This document shows, in pieces, positions 45,887 to 54,052 of a stretch of 64,000 nucleotides of DNA. The notes under the pieces were generated by a model. The model worked only from the letters and a program-made list of their open reading frames with translations, did not search any database and was not told where the DNA came from. Location: assembly GCF_003318235.1 (NCBI RefSeq), contig NZ_QOCG01000016.1, positions 53,529 through 117,528 on the forward strand. Reading direction: 5' to 3'. The translations under genes were made by a program, and so were the position numbers. The stretch's first letter is position 1. Every line of letters starts with the position of its first letter. The stretch comes from Loktanella sp. D2R18 (lineage in GTDB: Bacteria; Pseudomonadota; Alphaproteobacteria; Rhodobacterales; Rhodobacteraceae).

Positions 45887-46806
45887 CGGCCTCTTTCCTC
45901 TAATACGCTGATATGGGCACGCGCCGCGTCACCCAATGCCTGTAGGTCATAGCCACCTTCCAGCATAGACACAACGCGCCCCGCACAATGTTCATCCGCC
46001 AAATCACACAGACGCTTTGTCACCCATGCAAAATCTGCGGTGCGCAGTTTCATCCCCGCCAATGGATCATCCTCATGTGCATCAAACCCTGCGGAAATCA
46101 GCAGAAGTTGCGGAGAAAAGGCAGCGACCCTTGGGAACACTTGGTTTTCCATCGCCGCGCGGAACGCATCTGTTCCGGCGCCTTCGGGTAAAGGGACATT
46201 CACCACGTTGCCGACACCTGTTTCGTGCGCGGCACCCGTGCCGGGGTATAGCGGCGATTGATGAGTCGAACAAAACAAGATGCGCGGGTCATCTTCGACC
46301 AAATCTTGGGTGCCATTGCCATGATGCACGTCGAAATCCACAATCGCGACACGGTCCAAGCCGTGATGATCGAGCGCATATTTTGCAGCAATCGCAATAT
46401 TGCCAAAGAAACAAAACCCCATCGCCGTTTCACGTTCTGCGTGATGGCCCGGTGGACGGGTCGCAACAAAAACATTTGCAACCTCACCCGCCATCACCAA
46501 ATCAATGGCACGCACACCCCCGCCCGCCGCACGATAGGCCGCTTGCAACGTACCAACAGACATATGGGTGTCCGCATCCAGCGACACCCAGCCGTTTTCG
46601 GGGGCTGCATCTTTGATACTATCAATATGCGCTTTCGGATGGGCGCGCAGTAGATCATCTTCGGCGACCAAAGGCGCTTTGATCCGGATCAGATCCAGAT
46701 CTTTTACGGCAGCTAAAACTGCGTCCAACCGAGCCACTTGCTCTGGATGACCGGGCGGGGTGACGTGATCATAGCATGCGTCGTGGGTAATCAATGCGGT
46801 GGTCAT
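45883..46806 (-). CDS. Histone deacetylase-like amidohydrolase
   Basis: The 307-residue zinc enzyme belongs to the HDAC/acetylpolyamine amidohydrolase family. Catalytic parts are RPPGHHAERETAMGFCFFGN (tandem histidines, about residue 117), VDFDVHHGNGTQDLV (Asp and His metal ligands, about 155) and SAGFDAHEDDPLAG (second Asp ligand, about 235). It may act on acetylated proteins, polyamines or propionyl/acetyl amines; the substrate is not determined by sequence. It is the first gene of the xseB-ispA-dxs operon. Confidence 0.9.
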   Translation of the reverse strand: MTTALITHDACYDHVTPPGHPEQVARLDAVLAAVKDLDLIRIKAPLVAEDDLLRAHPKAHIDSIKDAAPENGWVSLDADTHMSVGTLQAAYRAAGGGVRAIDLVMAGEVANVFVATRPPGHHAERETAMGFCFFGNIAIAAKYALDHHGLDRVAIVDFDVHHGNGTQDLVEDDPRILFCSTHQSPLYPGTGAAHETGVGNVVNVPLPEGAGTDAFRAAMENQVFPRVAAFSPQLLLISAGFDAHEDDPLAGMKLRTADFAWVTKRLCDLADEHCAGRVVSMLEGGYDLQALGDAARAHISVLEERGR

Positions 46807-46848
46807 AAACGCCCCTATTTCCCTAATCTACGCAAACCTAACGCATGG

Positions 46849-47550
46849 TTATTCCGGGGCAAGCATATATCCAGCGCCGCGCACCGTTTGCAGATAGCGC
46901 GGTTGTTTCGGATCTACCTCGATTTTACGGCGGAGCCGTGTGATTTGCACGTCTACAGCCCGCTCTTGGGTCTGCCCGCCAGACCGGCTGAGCTCTTCAA
47001 CCAACTGCGCCCGCGAGATTGGCGCGCCAGGGCTTGCCGAGAAAATCCGCATCAATTGGCTTTCAGTCGCGGTCAAACGCACAAGGTCTTCGCCCTGCCA
47101 CATTTCACCACGTTCGATATCATAGCGGACCGGGCCCATATGCATGAGCTTTGGCGCCACGGTTGCTGGCTCTGCCTCTGGAACGCGGCGCAAGATAGCA
47201 TTGAGGCGCAGCAAAAGCTCTTTGGGTTCAAACGGTTTGGCAAGATAATCATCCGCCCCCGCCTCAAGCCCCGAAATCCGATCACCGGTTTCGGCTTTGG
47301 CGGTCAAAAGCATAATCGGTGTGGTGATCGTTTGGCGCAGGTCGCGGCACAGTGAAACACCGTCTTCGCCCGGCATCATCACGTCCAGAACGATCAGATC
47401 AAATTCAAGCCCAGACAAGATGCGTCGCGCGTGTGCTGCATCACGTGCGGTCGTCACTAAGAAACCGTTACGGACCAAAAACTTACGCAAGAGGCTGCGA
47501 ATGCGTTCGTCGTCATCGACAATGAGTAGGTGTGCATCGTCAGCCTTCAT
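46849..47550 (-). CDS. petR: OmpR-type response regulator, probable PetR
   Basis: The 233-residue regulator has a receiver domain with the acidic pair VDDDERIRS, phosphorylation aspartate in LDVMMPGEDG (about residue 55) and lysine in LAKPFEPKEL. A winged-helix DNA-binding domain follows (RAVDVQITRLRRKIEVDPKQPRYLQTVRGAGYML). Its overlap with a MarR-family gene reproduces the petP-petR pair of Rhodobacter capsulatus, where petR is needed for respiratory and photosynthetic growth. In that species the pair precedes the cytochrome bc1 operon; here no pet genes are nearby. No partner histidine kinase is encoded here. Confidence 0.85.
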   Translation of the reverse strand: MKADDAHLLIVDDDERIRSLLRKFLVRNGFLVTTARDAAHARRILSGLEFDLIVLDVMMPGEDGVSLCRDLRQTITTPIMLLTAKAETGDRISGLEAGADDYLAKPFEPKELLLRLNAILRRVPEAEPATVAPKLMHMGPVRYDIERGEMWQGEDLVRLTATESQLMRIFSASPGAPISRAQLVEELSRSGGQTQERAVDVQITRLRRKIEVDPKQPRYLQTVRGAGYMLAPE

Positions 47551-48053
47551 TCTGTTCTTTCCTTCATCGCTTCAAAATGGTGACGTGTTTGATCGTCCAT
47601 CATCGCCTCCAACACCTGCCGAAACCCGGCCACGGCATCCGGCCCAACCTTGCGGTAGGCGGCCCGCATCCGGTCGCGCTGGGCGTCCGACAATGCGCGT
47701 TCCAATTCCGCCCCCTTAGCTGTTAAGTGCAAATGCCGTTCGCGTTTGTCCTTTTGGCCGACAGTGCTGGCCACCAAACCGTCTTCTATCAATGTACGCA
47801 ACACACGATTCAGCGATTGCTTTGTAACACCAAGAATAGAAAGGAGATTATTTACCGTCGTTCCGGGGCTACGATGAATAAAATGGATCGCGCGGTGATG
47901 CGCACGCCCATAAGATTTTTCCGCTAAGATACGATCTGGATCAGCGGTAAAGCCGCGGTAGGCAAAAAACATCGCCTCGATCCCTTTGCGCAATTGTTCA
48001 TCAGTCAGGAACAATAGGCTTTGCCCCGTCTGTGCCTGCGGTCCATCACTCAT
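47547..48053 (-). CDS. petP: MarR-family regulator, probable PetP
   Basis: The 168-residue protein has a MarR winged helix (SPGTTVNNLLSILGVTKQSLNRVLRTLIEDGLVA, key SxLNRVLRTL recognition helix) followed by a beta wing with KDKRERHLHLT. It overlaps petR by 4 bases (ATGA), so the two are translationally coupled. In Rhodobacter the homologous pair is petP-petR. It diverges from ilvE, with about 150 bases between the start codons. Confidence 0.82.
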   Translation of the reverse strand: MSDGPQAQTGQSLLFLTDEQLRKGIEAMFFAYRGFTADPDRILAEKSYGRAHHRAIHFIHRSPGTTVNNLLSILGVTKQSLNRVLRTLIEDGLVASTVGQKDKRERHLHLTAKGAELERALSDAQRDRMRAAYRKVGPDAVAGFRQVLEAMMDDQTRHHFEAMKERTE

Positions 48054-48200
48054 GCGTTTTCCCCCTCGCGTTCAGGCCATAATACGTCAGCTTTATTGAC
48101 TTTCCAAGAATCAACTGCTAGCGAATCCGCGAAAACACGCAATATAATGTCCAATTCGGACCTATTGTCGTAATAAATGCAAATTCTAGAGGAGGCAACG

Positions 48201-49070
48201 ATGGGCGCTGCATATGATGATCGTGACGGTAAAATCTGGATGGACGGCCAATTGGTCGAATGGCGCGATGCCAATGTCCACATCCTCACACATGCCATGC
48301 ACTATGCGTCTTCCGTCTTTGAAGGCGAACGTTGCTACGAGGGCAAGATCTTCAAATCAGTGGAGCATTCAGAGCGCCTGATCAAATCTGGTGAATTGCT
48401 AGATATGGAAATCCCTTATTCCGTCGCTGAAATCGAAAAGGCTAAATATGACGTGCTCAAGGCCAACGGCTGGACCGACGCCTATGTGCGCGTTGTTGCA
48501 TGGCGTGGCGCTGGCGAAGACATGGGTGTCGCATCCAACAAAAACCCGGTGCGCATGGCCGTTGCCGCATGGGAATGGGGAGCCTATTACGGCGACGCAA
48601 AGATGAAGGGCGCCAAGCTCGACATCGCGAAATGGAAACGCCCATCTCCCGAAACAATCCCAACTGCCGCCAAGGCCGCCGGTCTTTATATGATCTGCAC
48701 CATGTCCAAACACGCAGCCGAGGCCAAAGGCTGTTCGGATGCGCTGTTCATGGATTATCGCGGCTATGTCGCCGAAGCGACCGGCGCGAACATCTTTTTT
48801 GTCAAAGACGGCGAGGTCCACACACCCGATCCGGATGCGATTCTAAACGGGATCACCCGCCAGACCGTCATCGACATGCTCGAAGCCAAAGGCATCAAGG
48901 TGCATGTCCGCCGTATCATGCCCGAAGAGCTAGCTGATTTTGAGCAATGCTGGCTAACAGGCACAGCCGCCGAAGTTACCCCCGTTGGGCAAATCGGTGA
49001 TTACACATTCGAGGTCGGCACGCTCACCCGTGAAATCGCGCAAGAATACGAACAGCTCGTCCGTAACTAG
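48201..49070 (+). CDS. ilvE: Branched-chain amino acid aminotransferase
   Basis: The 289-residue class IV PLP enzyme carries SSVFEGERCYEGKIFKSVEH near the start and the family motif YVAEATGANIFFVKDG (about residue 190), followed by NGITRQTVIDML. It performs the last transamination of leucine, isoleucine and valine synthesis and the first of their breakdown. ATG 48201 has a strong GGAGG site 5 bases upstream. The 3' end overlaps by 4 bases a possible small gene on the other strand. Confidence 0.94.
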   Translation: MGAAYDDRDGKIWMDGQLVEWRDANVHILTHAMHYASSVFEGERCYEGKIFKSVEHSERLIKSGELLDMEIPYSVAEIEKAKYDVLKANGWTDAYVRVVAWRGAGEDMGVASNKNPVRMAVAAWEWGAYYGDAKMKGAKLDIAKWKRPSPETIPTAAKAAGLYMICTMSKHAAEAKGCSDALFMDYRGYVAEATGANIFFVKDGEVHTPDPDAILNGITRQTVIDMLEAKGIKVHVRRIMPEELADFEQCWLTGTAAEVTPVGQIGDYTFEVGTLTREIAQEYEQLVRN

Positions 49071-49246
49071 GGACGCGCAGGGGTTGGCGCGCGGTATCCC
49101 TGCGTCAGCCCGTCACCAAAACGCTGCCGCGCCCGCCGTTGCAAAGCCAAGCTTTGCGGGCGTGGAAGTTCATTTTTGACCACTGCAAATAACCGCCTTA
49201 TGGTCGTTTTGGTGGGTTGATTAGACTTATCAAGCAGATGCTTCAT
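49067..49246 (-). CDS. Possible small basic protein (59 residues)
   Basis: On the minus strand ATG 49246 is preceded by GGAGGA at 8 bases and by an extended -10 element. The frame reads MKHLLDKSNQPTKTTIRRLF, then a strongly basic stretch with many arginines (LALQRRARQRFGDGL) and stop at 49067. I recognise no family. Against it, a strong hairpin (49141-49157) lies inside the frame. The open frame extends upstream to 49411, but only the internal start has signals. Confidence 0.45.
   Translation of the reverse strand: MKHLLDKSNQPTKTTIRRLFAVVKNELPRPQSLALQRRARQRFGDGLTQGYRAPTPARP
49141..49157. terminator. Hairpin downstream of ilvE, possible terminator
   Basis: GCAAAGC-CAA-GCTTTGC is a perfect 7-base stem, extendable by CGCCC...GGGCG outside with a small bulge. 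A T-rich stretch (CATTTTTG) follows 9 bases later on the plus strand. It may end ilvE transcripts, 70 bases after the stop. Confidence 0.4.
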
Positions 49247-49272
49247 CGTTGAGTCCTCCGTCGTGGATCGCC

Positions 49273-49281
49273 AGTATAGCA
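49273..49281 (-). promoter_or_regulatory. Extended -10 promoter element before the small minus-strand gene
   Basis: Read on the minus strand the sequence is TGCTATACT, an extended -10 (TGnTATACT). It lies 26 bases upstream of ATG 49246. No clear -35 box was seen. It would drive the possible 59-residue gene. Confidence 0.4.
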
Positions 49282-49410
49282 CACTTCGTGCCCTACGCGG
49301 CCGAAACAACGTTTCTTTGACTGGTTCCAACGATCGCATTTTAGGATTTTTTACGTTATCAGTGCCGAGTAGTCTGTGTACTGCAAAATCATACGTAAAT
49401 TTGCACGCCA

Positions 49411-50331
49411 TTAACTTCCGACGTTGCCCGTCGCTTTGCGTTGCTGTGCCCGTTTTAGTCCCAAATGTTGCTCACGCCAAATAATCAAGACACCCGCCAG
49501 AATAACGACGGCTGCGCCTAAGATCATTGTGTGGGTCGGAACCTCGTCAAAGACAAAGTAACCGATTCCCAAAGCAAGAATCATTGAGCTGTAGTCAAAA
49601 GGCGCGACAAGCGACGCATCCGCGAAACGGTAGCTTGAGGTCAAAAATATCTGCCCCATGCCGCCCAAAAGACCCGCAAAAACCAGCATCGACGCGGCAG
49701 CGGCAGATGGCAGCACCCACCCCCATGGAATCGTCAAAAGCGAGAGCAGCGCCGAGGTAATACTAAACCAAAATACGATCGCAGCAGTGCCTTCGGTCGC
49801 GACCAGTTTGCGCACAAACACCTGCGCCAAAGCCGCCATAACAGCCCCCATGAGCACGACAACCGCGCCCAATGTTTCCGATGTCCCCATTGACGCGCCC
49901 ACTGACAGCCGTGGCGAAAGTACGATCAACACGCCAACCATCCCCAATGCCACCGCCGACAATCGAAAAATGCCAACCTGTTCGTTCAAAAACATTGCAG
50001 CGAAAACAACCACGAGCAGCGGGGCCGCATATCCAATGGCCGTCACTTCAGGCAAAGGAAGAAGACCAAGCCCCGTGAACCCGAGGCCCATGGCTGTTGT
50101 GCCGATCAATCCACGCCAAAAATGCCCCATTGGGTTGGCAGTCTTCCAGCCGTTTTTCAGCTCTCCTCGCAGGGCAAGCCAACCCAATATAATTGGGATC
50201 GCAAAAAATGACCGAAAGAACACCGCTTCGCCCGGCGGCACCTCAGATGACGCAGCTTTGATCAGGCTCGCCATGGCCATAAACATGCATACCGACAGTA
50301 CCTTAAGAAGAATTCCGCGCAGTGGCTGCAT
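49411..50331 (-). CDS. DMT-superfamily (EamA) transporter
   Basis: The 306-residue membrane protein has ten hydrophobic segments in two EamA repeats. The repeat-end pairs are seen at FLNEQVGIFRLSAVALGMVGVLIVL and VFDEVPTHTMILGAAVVILAGVLIIW. Members export metabolites or amino acids; the cargo cannot be told from sequence. It diverges from the desaturase gene. Confidence 0.9.
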   Translation of the reverse strand: MQPLRGILLKVLSVCMFMAMASLIKAASSEVPPGEAVFFRSFFAIPIILGWLALRGELKNGWKTANPMGHFWRGLIGTTAMGLGFTGLGLLPLPEVTAIGYAAPLLVVVFAAMFLNEQVGIFRLSAVALGMVGVLIVLSPRLSVGASMGTSETLGAVVVLMGAVMAALAQVFVRKLVATEGTAAIVFWFSITSALLSLLTIPWGWVLPSAAAASMLVFAGLLGGMGQIFLTSSYRFADASLVAPFDYSSMILALGIGYFVFDEVPTHTMILGAAVVILAGVLIIWREQHLGLKRAQQRKATGNVGS

Positions 50332-50444
50332 GTTTGTATCCTTTTGGGCACCTTAGTGCGACACACCAACACAATGAAGCCTTTATTGCTTGCTATCGCT
50401 CGGCGTTAAGCTATCCGATACAAAGTCACAATAAGAAGCACCTC

Positions 50445-51470
50445 ATGCCCAAAGATAACACCGTTCTTCCCACTTCAAATGCCCGCGATTGGGTGCGTAT
50501 TTTGGCCGGCTACCGCGAGCCAAACAGCCTGCGCAGCAGCCTTGAACTCGCAATTAGCTTTGTTCCATTTGTCGGGCTTTGGGTGCTTGCTTGTTGGGTC
50601 GCCCAATACAGCTATTTCGGGGCATTCCTGATCTCGGCCCTGAACGGATGTTTTCTGCTGCGTCTGTTTTGTATTCAACACGACTGCGGGCACGGATCAT
50701 TCTATGGCAACCGCACAGTCAGCGACTGGGTTGGACGCGTTTTGGGTGTGGTTACACTTACCCCATATGACGTTTGGCGGCGCACACACTCGATTCATCA
50801 CAGTCATGCCGGCGATCTTGATCACCGCGGTATTGGCGACGTTATGACGTTGACGGTTGAGGAATACCACCAGCGTACGCCCTTTGGTCGCTTTATGTAC
50901 CGCGCGTATCGGCATCCGCTTGTCATGTTTGGGCTGGGGCCGACATATCTCTTTATTTTACAGAACCGTTTACCGCTTGGTCTAATGGACCAAGGCAAAA
51001 AATATTGGATCAGCGCCATGGGCACCAATGCAGCCATTGTCGCTGCACTCAGCATCATCGTATATTTCGGTGGATTTCAGGCATTGTTCCTCGTTTTCCT
51101 GCCGACAACGTTGATCGCCGCCTCTGTCGGGGTTTGGCTGTTTTACGTCCAGCACCAGTTCGAAACGACCCATTGGGAACATGAAGAAGACTGGCAACTG
51201 CACGAGGCCGCGCTGCACGGCAGTTCGCACTATGATTTGCCGCCGATTCTGCGCTGGTTCACCGCCAATATCGGCATCCACCATGTGCACCATCTGTATA
51301 GCCGCATTCCATTCTACCGCCTGACAGAAGTTCTGCGCGACCACGAAGAATTGGTCGAGGTTAGCCGCATGACCATTCTAGAAAGCATGAAATGCGCGAG
51401 CCTTGATCTTTGGGACGAAAAGAAACGTCGCTTGGTGTCATTCGCCGCCGTGCGCCGCAACGCTGCCTAG
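50445..51470 (+). CDS. Membrane fatty acid desaturase
   Basis: The 341-residue diiron membrane enzyme has the three histidine boxes of acyl-lipid desaturases: HDCGHGS (about residue 83), HSIHHSH (about 119) and IHHVHH (about 283). About four to six membrane helices surround them. It introduces a double bond into acyl chains of membrane lipids. ATG 50445 fits the family start; the open frame from 50322 overlaps the EamA gene. The 3' end overlaps queG by 33 bases on the other strand. Confidence 0.9.
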   Translation: MPKDNTVLPTSNARDWVRILAGYREPNSLRSSLELAISFVPFVGLWVLACWVAQYSYFGAFLISALNGCFLLRLFCIQHDCGHGSFYGNRTVSDWVGRVLGVVTLTPYDVWRRTHSIHHSHAGDLDHRGIGDVMTLTVEEYHQRTPFGRFMYRAYRHPLVMFGLGPTYLFILQNRLPLGLMDQGKKYWISAMGTNAAIVAALSIIVYFGGFQALFLVFLPTTLIAASVGVWLFYVQHQFETTHWEHEEDWQLHEAALHGSSHYDLPPILRWFTANIGIHHVHHLYSRIPFYRLTEVLRDHEELVEVSRMTILESMKCASLDLWDEKKRRLVSFAAVRRNAA

Positions 51471-52484
51471 GCGCTCTAACGCCCAACGCGCCGCATCAGC
51501 GACGGCCGGGTCTGGATCTTCAATGAGTTGGGCGACTGCATCCGCAAGGCTGGGGTCACCCGAATTACCAATGGCATAAGCCACGTTACGTACAAACCGA
51601 TCCCGCCCAATCCGTTTGATCGGGGATCCCGAAAACCGTGCGCGAAATGCGGTATCATCCAATCTCGCAAGCTCTGCCAACGGCGGGGCAATCAGATCTT
51701 CACGCGCCGCATAACGGGCATCGCGTCCTTCGCGGGCGAATTTGTTCCAAGGGCACACTCCCAAACAATCATCACAACCGTAAATCCGGTTTCCCATGAG
51801 ACCTCGCAATTCCGCGTCAACAGGCCCCCTATGTTCAATCGTCAGATATGAAATACAGCGCCGCGGATCGAGCTGATATGGCGCTGGAAAAGCCGAAGTC
51901 GGGCAAACATCCAGACAGGCGGTACAACTGCCGCAATGGCTGACCTCTGGCGTGTCCGGCTCCAGTGCAACCGTCGTAAATATCGCGCCCAAAAAGAACC
52001 ACGACCCCAAGTCGCGCCCCAGGACATTGGTGTGTTTTCCCTGCCAGCCAAGCCCCGCGGCCTGTGCCAATGGTTTTTCCATCACCGGGGCGGTGTCAAC
52101 AAAGACCTTAATTTGCGCGTCCGGCACCTGTTCGATCAGCCAGCGCCCCACCCGTTTGAGCCGTTTTTTGACGATATCATGATAGTCGCGCCCCTGCGCA
52201 TAAACGCTGATCGCTGCGCGATCAGGTTGCTCAAGCACCGCAAGCGGGTCGTGTTCTGGCGTATATGGTTCGGCGAGCATGATCACCGATTTAGCTTCGG
52301 GCCAAAGCGCGGCGGGGTTACCGCGCCACTGCATGCGTTCGGCCATCCATGCCATTTGTCCATGCATGTCGGCAGCAACAAATTCTGCCAAACGTTCCGC
52401 CATTTCGGGCACCGCATCGGGGCGGCAGATACCAACCTTGGCGAACCCGGCCTCTTGGGCATAGGTGATCAGGCGTTCTTTCAC
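51438..52484 (-). CDS. queG: Epoxyqueuosine reductase
   Basis: QueG reduces epoxyqueuosine to queuosine in tRNA with cobalamin and two 4Fe-4S clusters. The 348-residue protein shows the cluster motifs [16 protein letters not shown] (about residue 188) and [14 protein letters not shown] (about 240). The conserved N-terminal [15 protein letters not shown] segment is present, and a C-terminal HEAT-like repeat ends it. Translation appears to start at GTG 52484. Its end overlaps the convergent desaturase gene. Confidence 0.93.
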   Translation of the reverse strand: MKERLITYAQEAGFAKVGICRPDAVPEMAERLAEFVAADMHGQMAWMAERMQWRGNPAALWPEAKSVIMLAEPYTPEHDPLAVLEQPDRAAISVYAQGRDYHDIVKKRLKRVGRWLIEQVPDAQIKVFVDTAPVMEKPLAQAAGLGWQGKHTNVLGRDLGSWFFLGAIFTTVALEPDTPEVSHCGSCTACLDVCPTSAFPAPYQLDPRRCISYLTIEHRGPVDAELRGLMGNRIYGCDDCLGVCPWNKFAREGRDARYAAREDLIAPPLAELARLDDTAFRARFSGSPIKRIGRDRFVRNVAYAIGNSGDPSLADAVAQLIEDPDPAVADAARWALERLGSVAAHGGE

Positions 52485-52490
52485 ACCTGA

Positions 52491-53156
52491 CTAAAAATCA
52501 AGATCAGCGTAATGTGCCGCCGGTTGGAAACCCGGCACCTCATCGGCTAGTAGCGATCGGAATGCCGGGCGCGATTTTATTTTTGCGTACCAGTCTTTAA
52601 CGACTTCATGCCGGTTCCAATCGACGTCGCTAGTATAATCCAAGCACGATAAGTGTGCTGCCGCGGCGAAATCTGCGATTGTCATTTCGTTGCCAGCCAA
52701 CCAGCGACGATCTTCGAGCAGATAAGCCATGTAATCGAGATGGTATTTGATCGCACGCGCGCCTGATTTGACGTTCGCACTATCGGGATACCCGGTGCCC
52801 ATCACCTTGCGGTAGACCCGTTCGCCGATCAGCTTGCTGGTGACCTCGTGGTAGAACTTATCGTCAAACCAGCCGACAATCCGACGCGCTTCGTAACGCG
52901 CATCAAGGTCTTTGGGCAAAAGCGCGGGGGTCGGGAACTTTTCTTCGAGATATTCGCAAATCGCCGCGCTATCGGCCATCGTCCGGCCATCCATTTTGAG
53001 AACGGGGATTTTTCCCGCCGGATTGCGGCGCAAGAAATCAGCGTCCTGTTCCCAATAGCGTTCTTCGACAAGACCGACTTCGATCTTCTTTTCAGCAAGA
53101 CAAAGCCGCACTTTGCGCGAAAACGGGGACAATGGGTAATGGTACAGGGTGTTCAT
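52491..53156 (-). CDS. Glutathione S-transferase family protein
   Basis: The 221-residue protein has a thioredoxin-like N-terminal domain with the active-site region YHYPLSPFSRKVRLCLAEK, the cis-proline NPAGKIPVL and the glutathione-binding ADSAAICEYLE. The C-terminal helical domain carries the N-capping motif MTIADFAAAAHLSCLDY. ATG 53156 was preferred to the ORF start at 53186 because the fold starts there. It is encoded 6 bases upstream of queG. Confidence 0.92.
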   Translation of the reverse strand: MNTLYHYPLSPFSRKVRLCLAEKKIEVGLVEERYWEQDADFLRRNPAGKIPVLKMDGRTMADSAAICEYLEEKFPTPALLPKDLDARYEARRIVGWFDDKFYHEVTSKLIGERVYRKVMGTGYPDSANVKSGARAIKYHLDYMAYLLEDRRWLAGNEMTIADFAAAAHLSCLDYTSDVDWNRHEVVKDWYAKIKSRPAFRSLLADEVPGFQPAAHYADLDF

Positions 53157-53219
53157 GACGGGCTCACAAATCGGTTTTCCTCTCAATGCAGCATGGGACG
53201 CCCCGATTCAATGGTTGGA

Positions 53220-53972
53220 TCAGTTTTCGAAACAATCCGCGCGGCCATCCGCCGCGATTGTGCGCGCCCCGCTGATAATTGCAGAGGTACGTTGGCGCAC
53301 ATAAGGGCTGGGGTTCGAAGCCGAGCGCGATTTGGGGGCGGGCAAGATCGCAGCAAGCCGCGCAGCTTGTGTTGCGCTCAAGTCAGCGGCATCAACCCCG
53401 AAATAATGCCGCGCGGCCGCTTGCACGCCAAACACGCCTTCGTCGAATTCAGCGATATTCAGGTAGATTTCAAGGATGCGGCGTTTGGTCCAGACGGCTT
53501 CGGACAAAGGGGTCCAGAGAGCCTCCATCGCTTTGCGCAGCCAGCTACGCCCATGCCACAGATACGCGTTCTTGATCACTTGCTGCGAAATCGTCGACGC
53601 GCCGCCGCGGCCGCGGTCCATCGCGTCACGAATAGCATCCACATCAAGCCCCCAATGCAGACAGAAATTAGCGTCCTCTGCTGCCACGGCTGACCGAGCC
53701 ATCACTGGCGCGATCTGTTCCATTGGGGTCCATTCGTATTTAACGGACCCAACCCGCGATCGCTCATTTAACATGTAAGGTGTTATCGGCGGTGGCACGA
53801 CCGCGTAAATCAACGTGGCCAAAAGCACTAAACCAAGCGCCGCAAAGCATGCACCCCAAACAACACGGCACAGCTTACGCCAAGCCTGCGCAATTTTGCT
53901 CCGCTGCGTTTTGCGGGGACTGCGTTTTTTTGGTGCAGCTTTCTTTTTGGGTGTCTTTTTACGCTCTGCCAT
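53220..53972 (-). CDS. mtgA: Monofunctional biosynthetic peptidoglycan transglycosylase
   Basis: The 250-residue family 51 glycosyltransferase polymerises lipid II into glycan strands. It has a basic Lys/Pro-rich cytosolic start, one membrane anchor (about residues 40-62) and the catalytic motif AVAAEDANFCLHWG (glutamate in AAEDANF). GGASTISQQVIKNAYLW and RRILEIYLNIAEFDEGVFGVQAA, with the second catalytic glutamate, follow. ATG 53972 fits the usual length; no strong ribosome site is visible. Confidence 0.94.
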   Translation of the reverse strand: MAERKKTPKKKAAPKKRSPRKTQRSKIAQAWRKLCRVVWGACFAALGLVLLATLIYAVVPPPITPYMLNERSRVGSVKYEWTPMEQIAPVMARSAVAAEDANFCLHWGLDVDAIRDAMDRGRGGASTISQQVIKNAYLWHGRSWLRKAMEALWTPLSEAVWTKRRILEIYLNIAEFDEGVFGVQAAARHYFGVDAADLSATQAARLAAILPAPKSRSASNPSPYVRQRTSAIISGARTIAADGRADCFEN

Positions 53973-54017
53973 CGGGACCATAAGCCACAGCCACGGTTGC
54001 ATGGTCAAGATGTAGGT

Positions 54018-54047
54018 CGCTCCTGCGCATATTTCTGCGCAGGAGCG
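54018..54047. terminator. Strong hairpin between gltB and mtgA
   Basis: CGCTCCTGCGCA-TATTTC-TGCGCAGGAGCG is a perfect 12-base stem, 6 bases after the gltB stop. T-richness is poor on the minus strand, so termination of gltB by it alone is uncertain; it may instead protect the 3' end. Confidence 0.6.
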
Positions 54048-54052
54048 TGATT

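Noticed and set aside
49247..49411. Longer version of the minus-strand small gene starting at 49411
   Set aside because: The extension covers the extended -10 element and has no ribosome site at its start; the internal ATG at 49246 has both signals.
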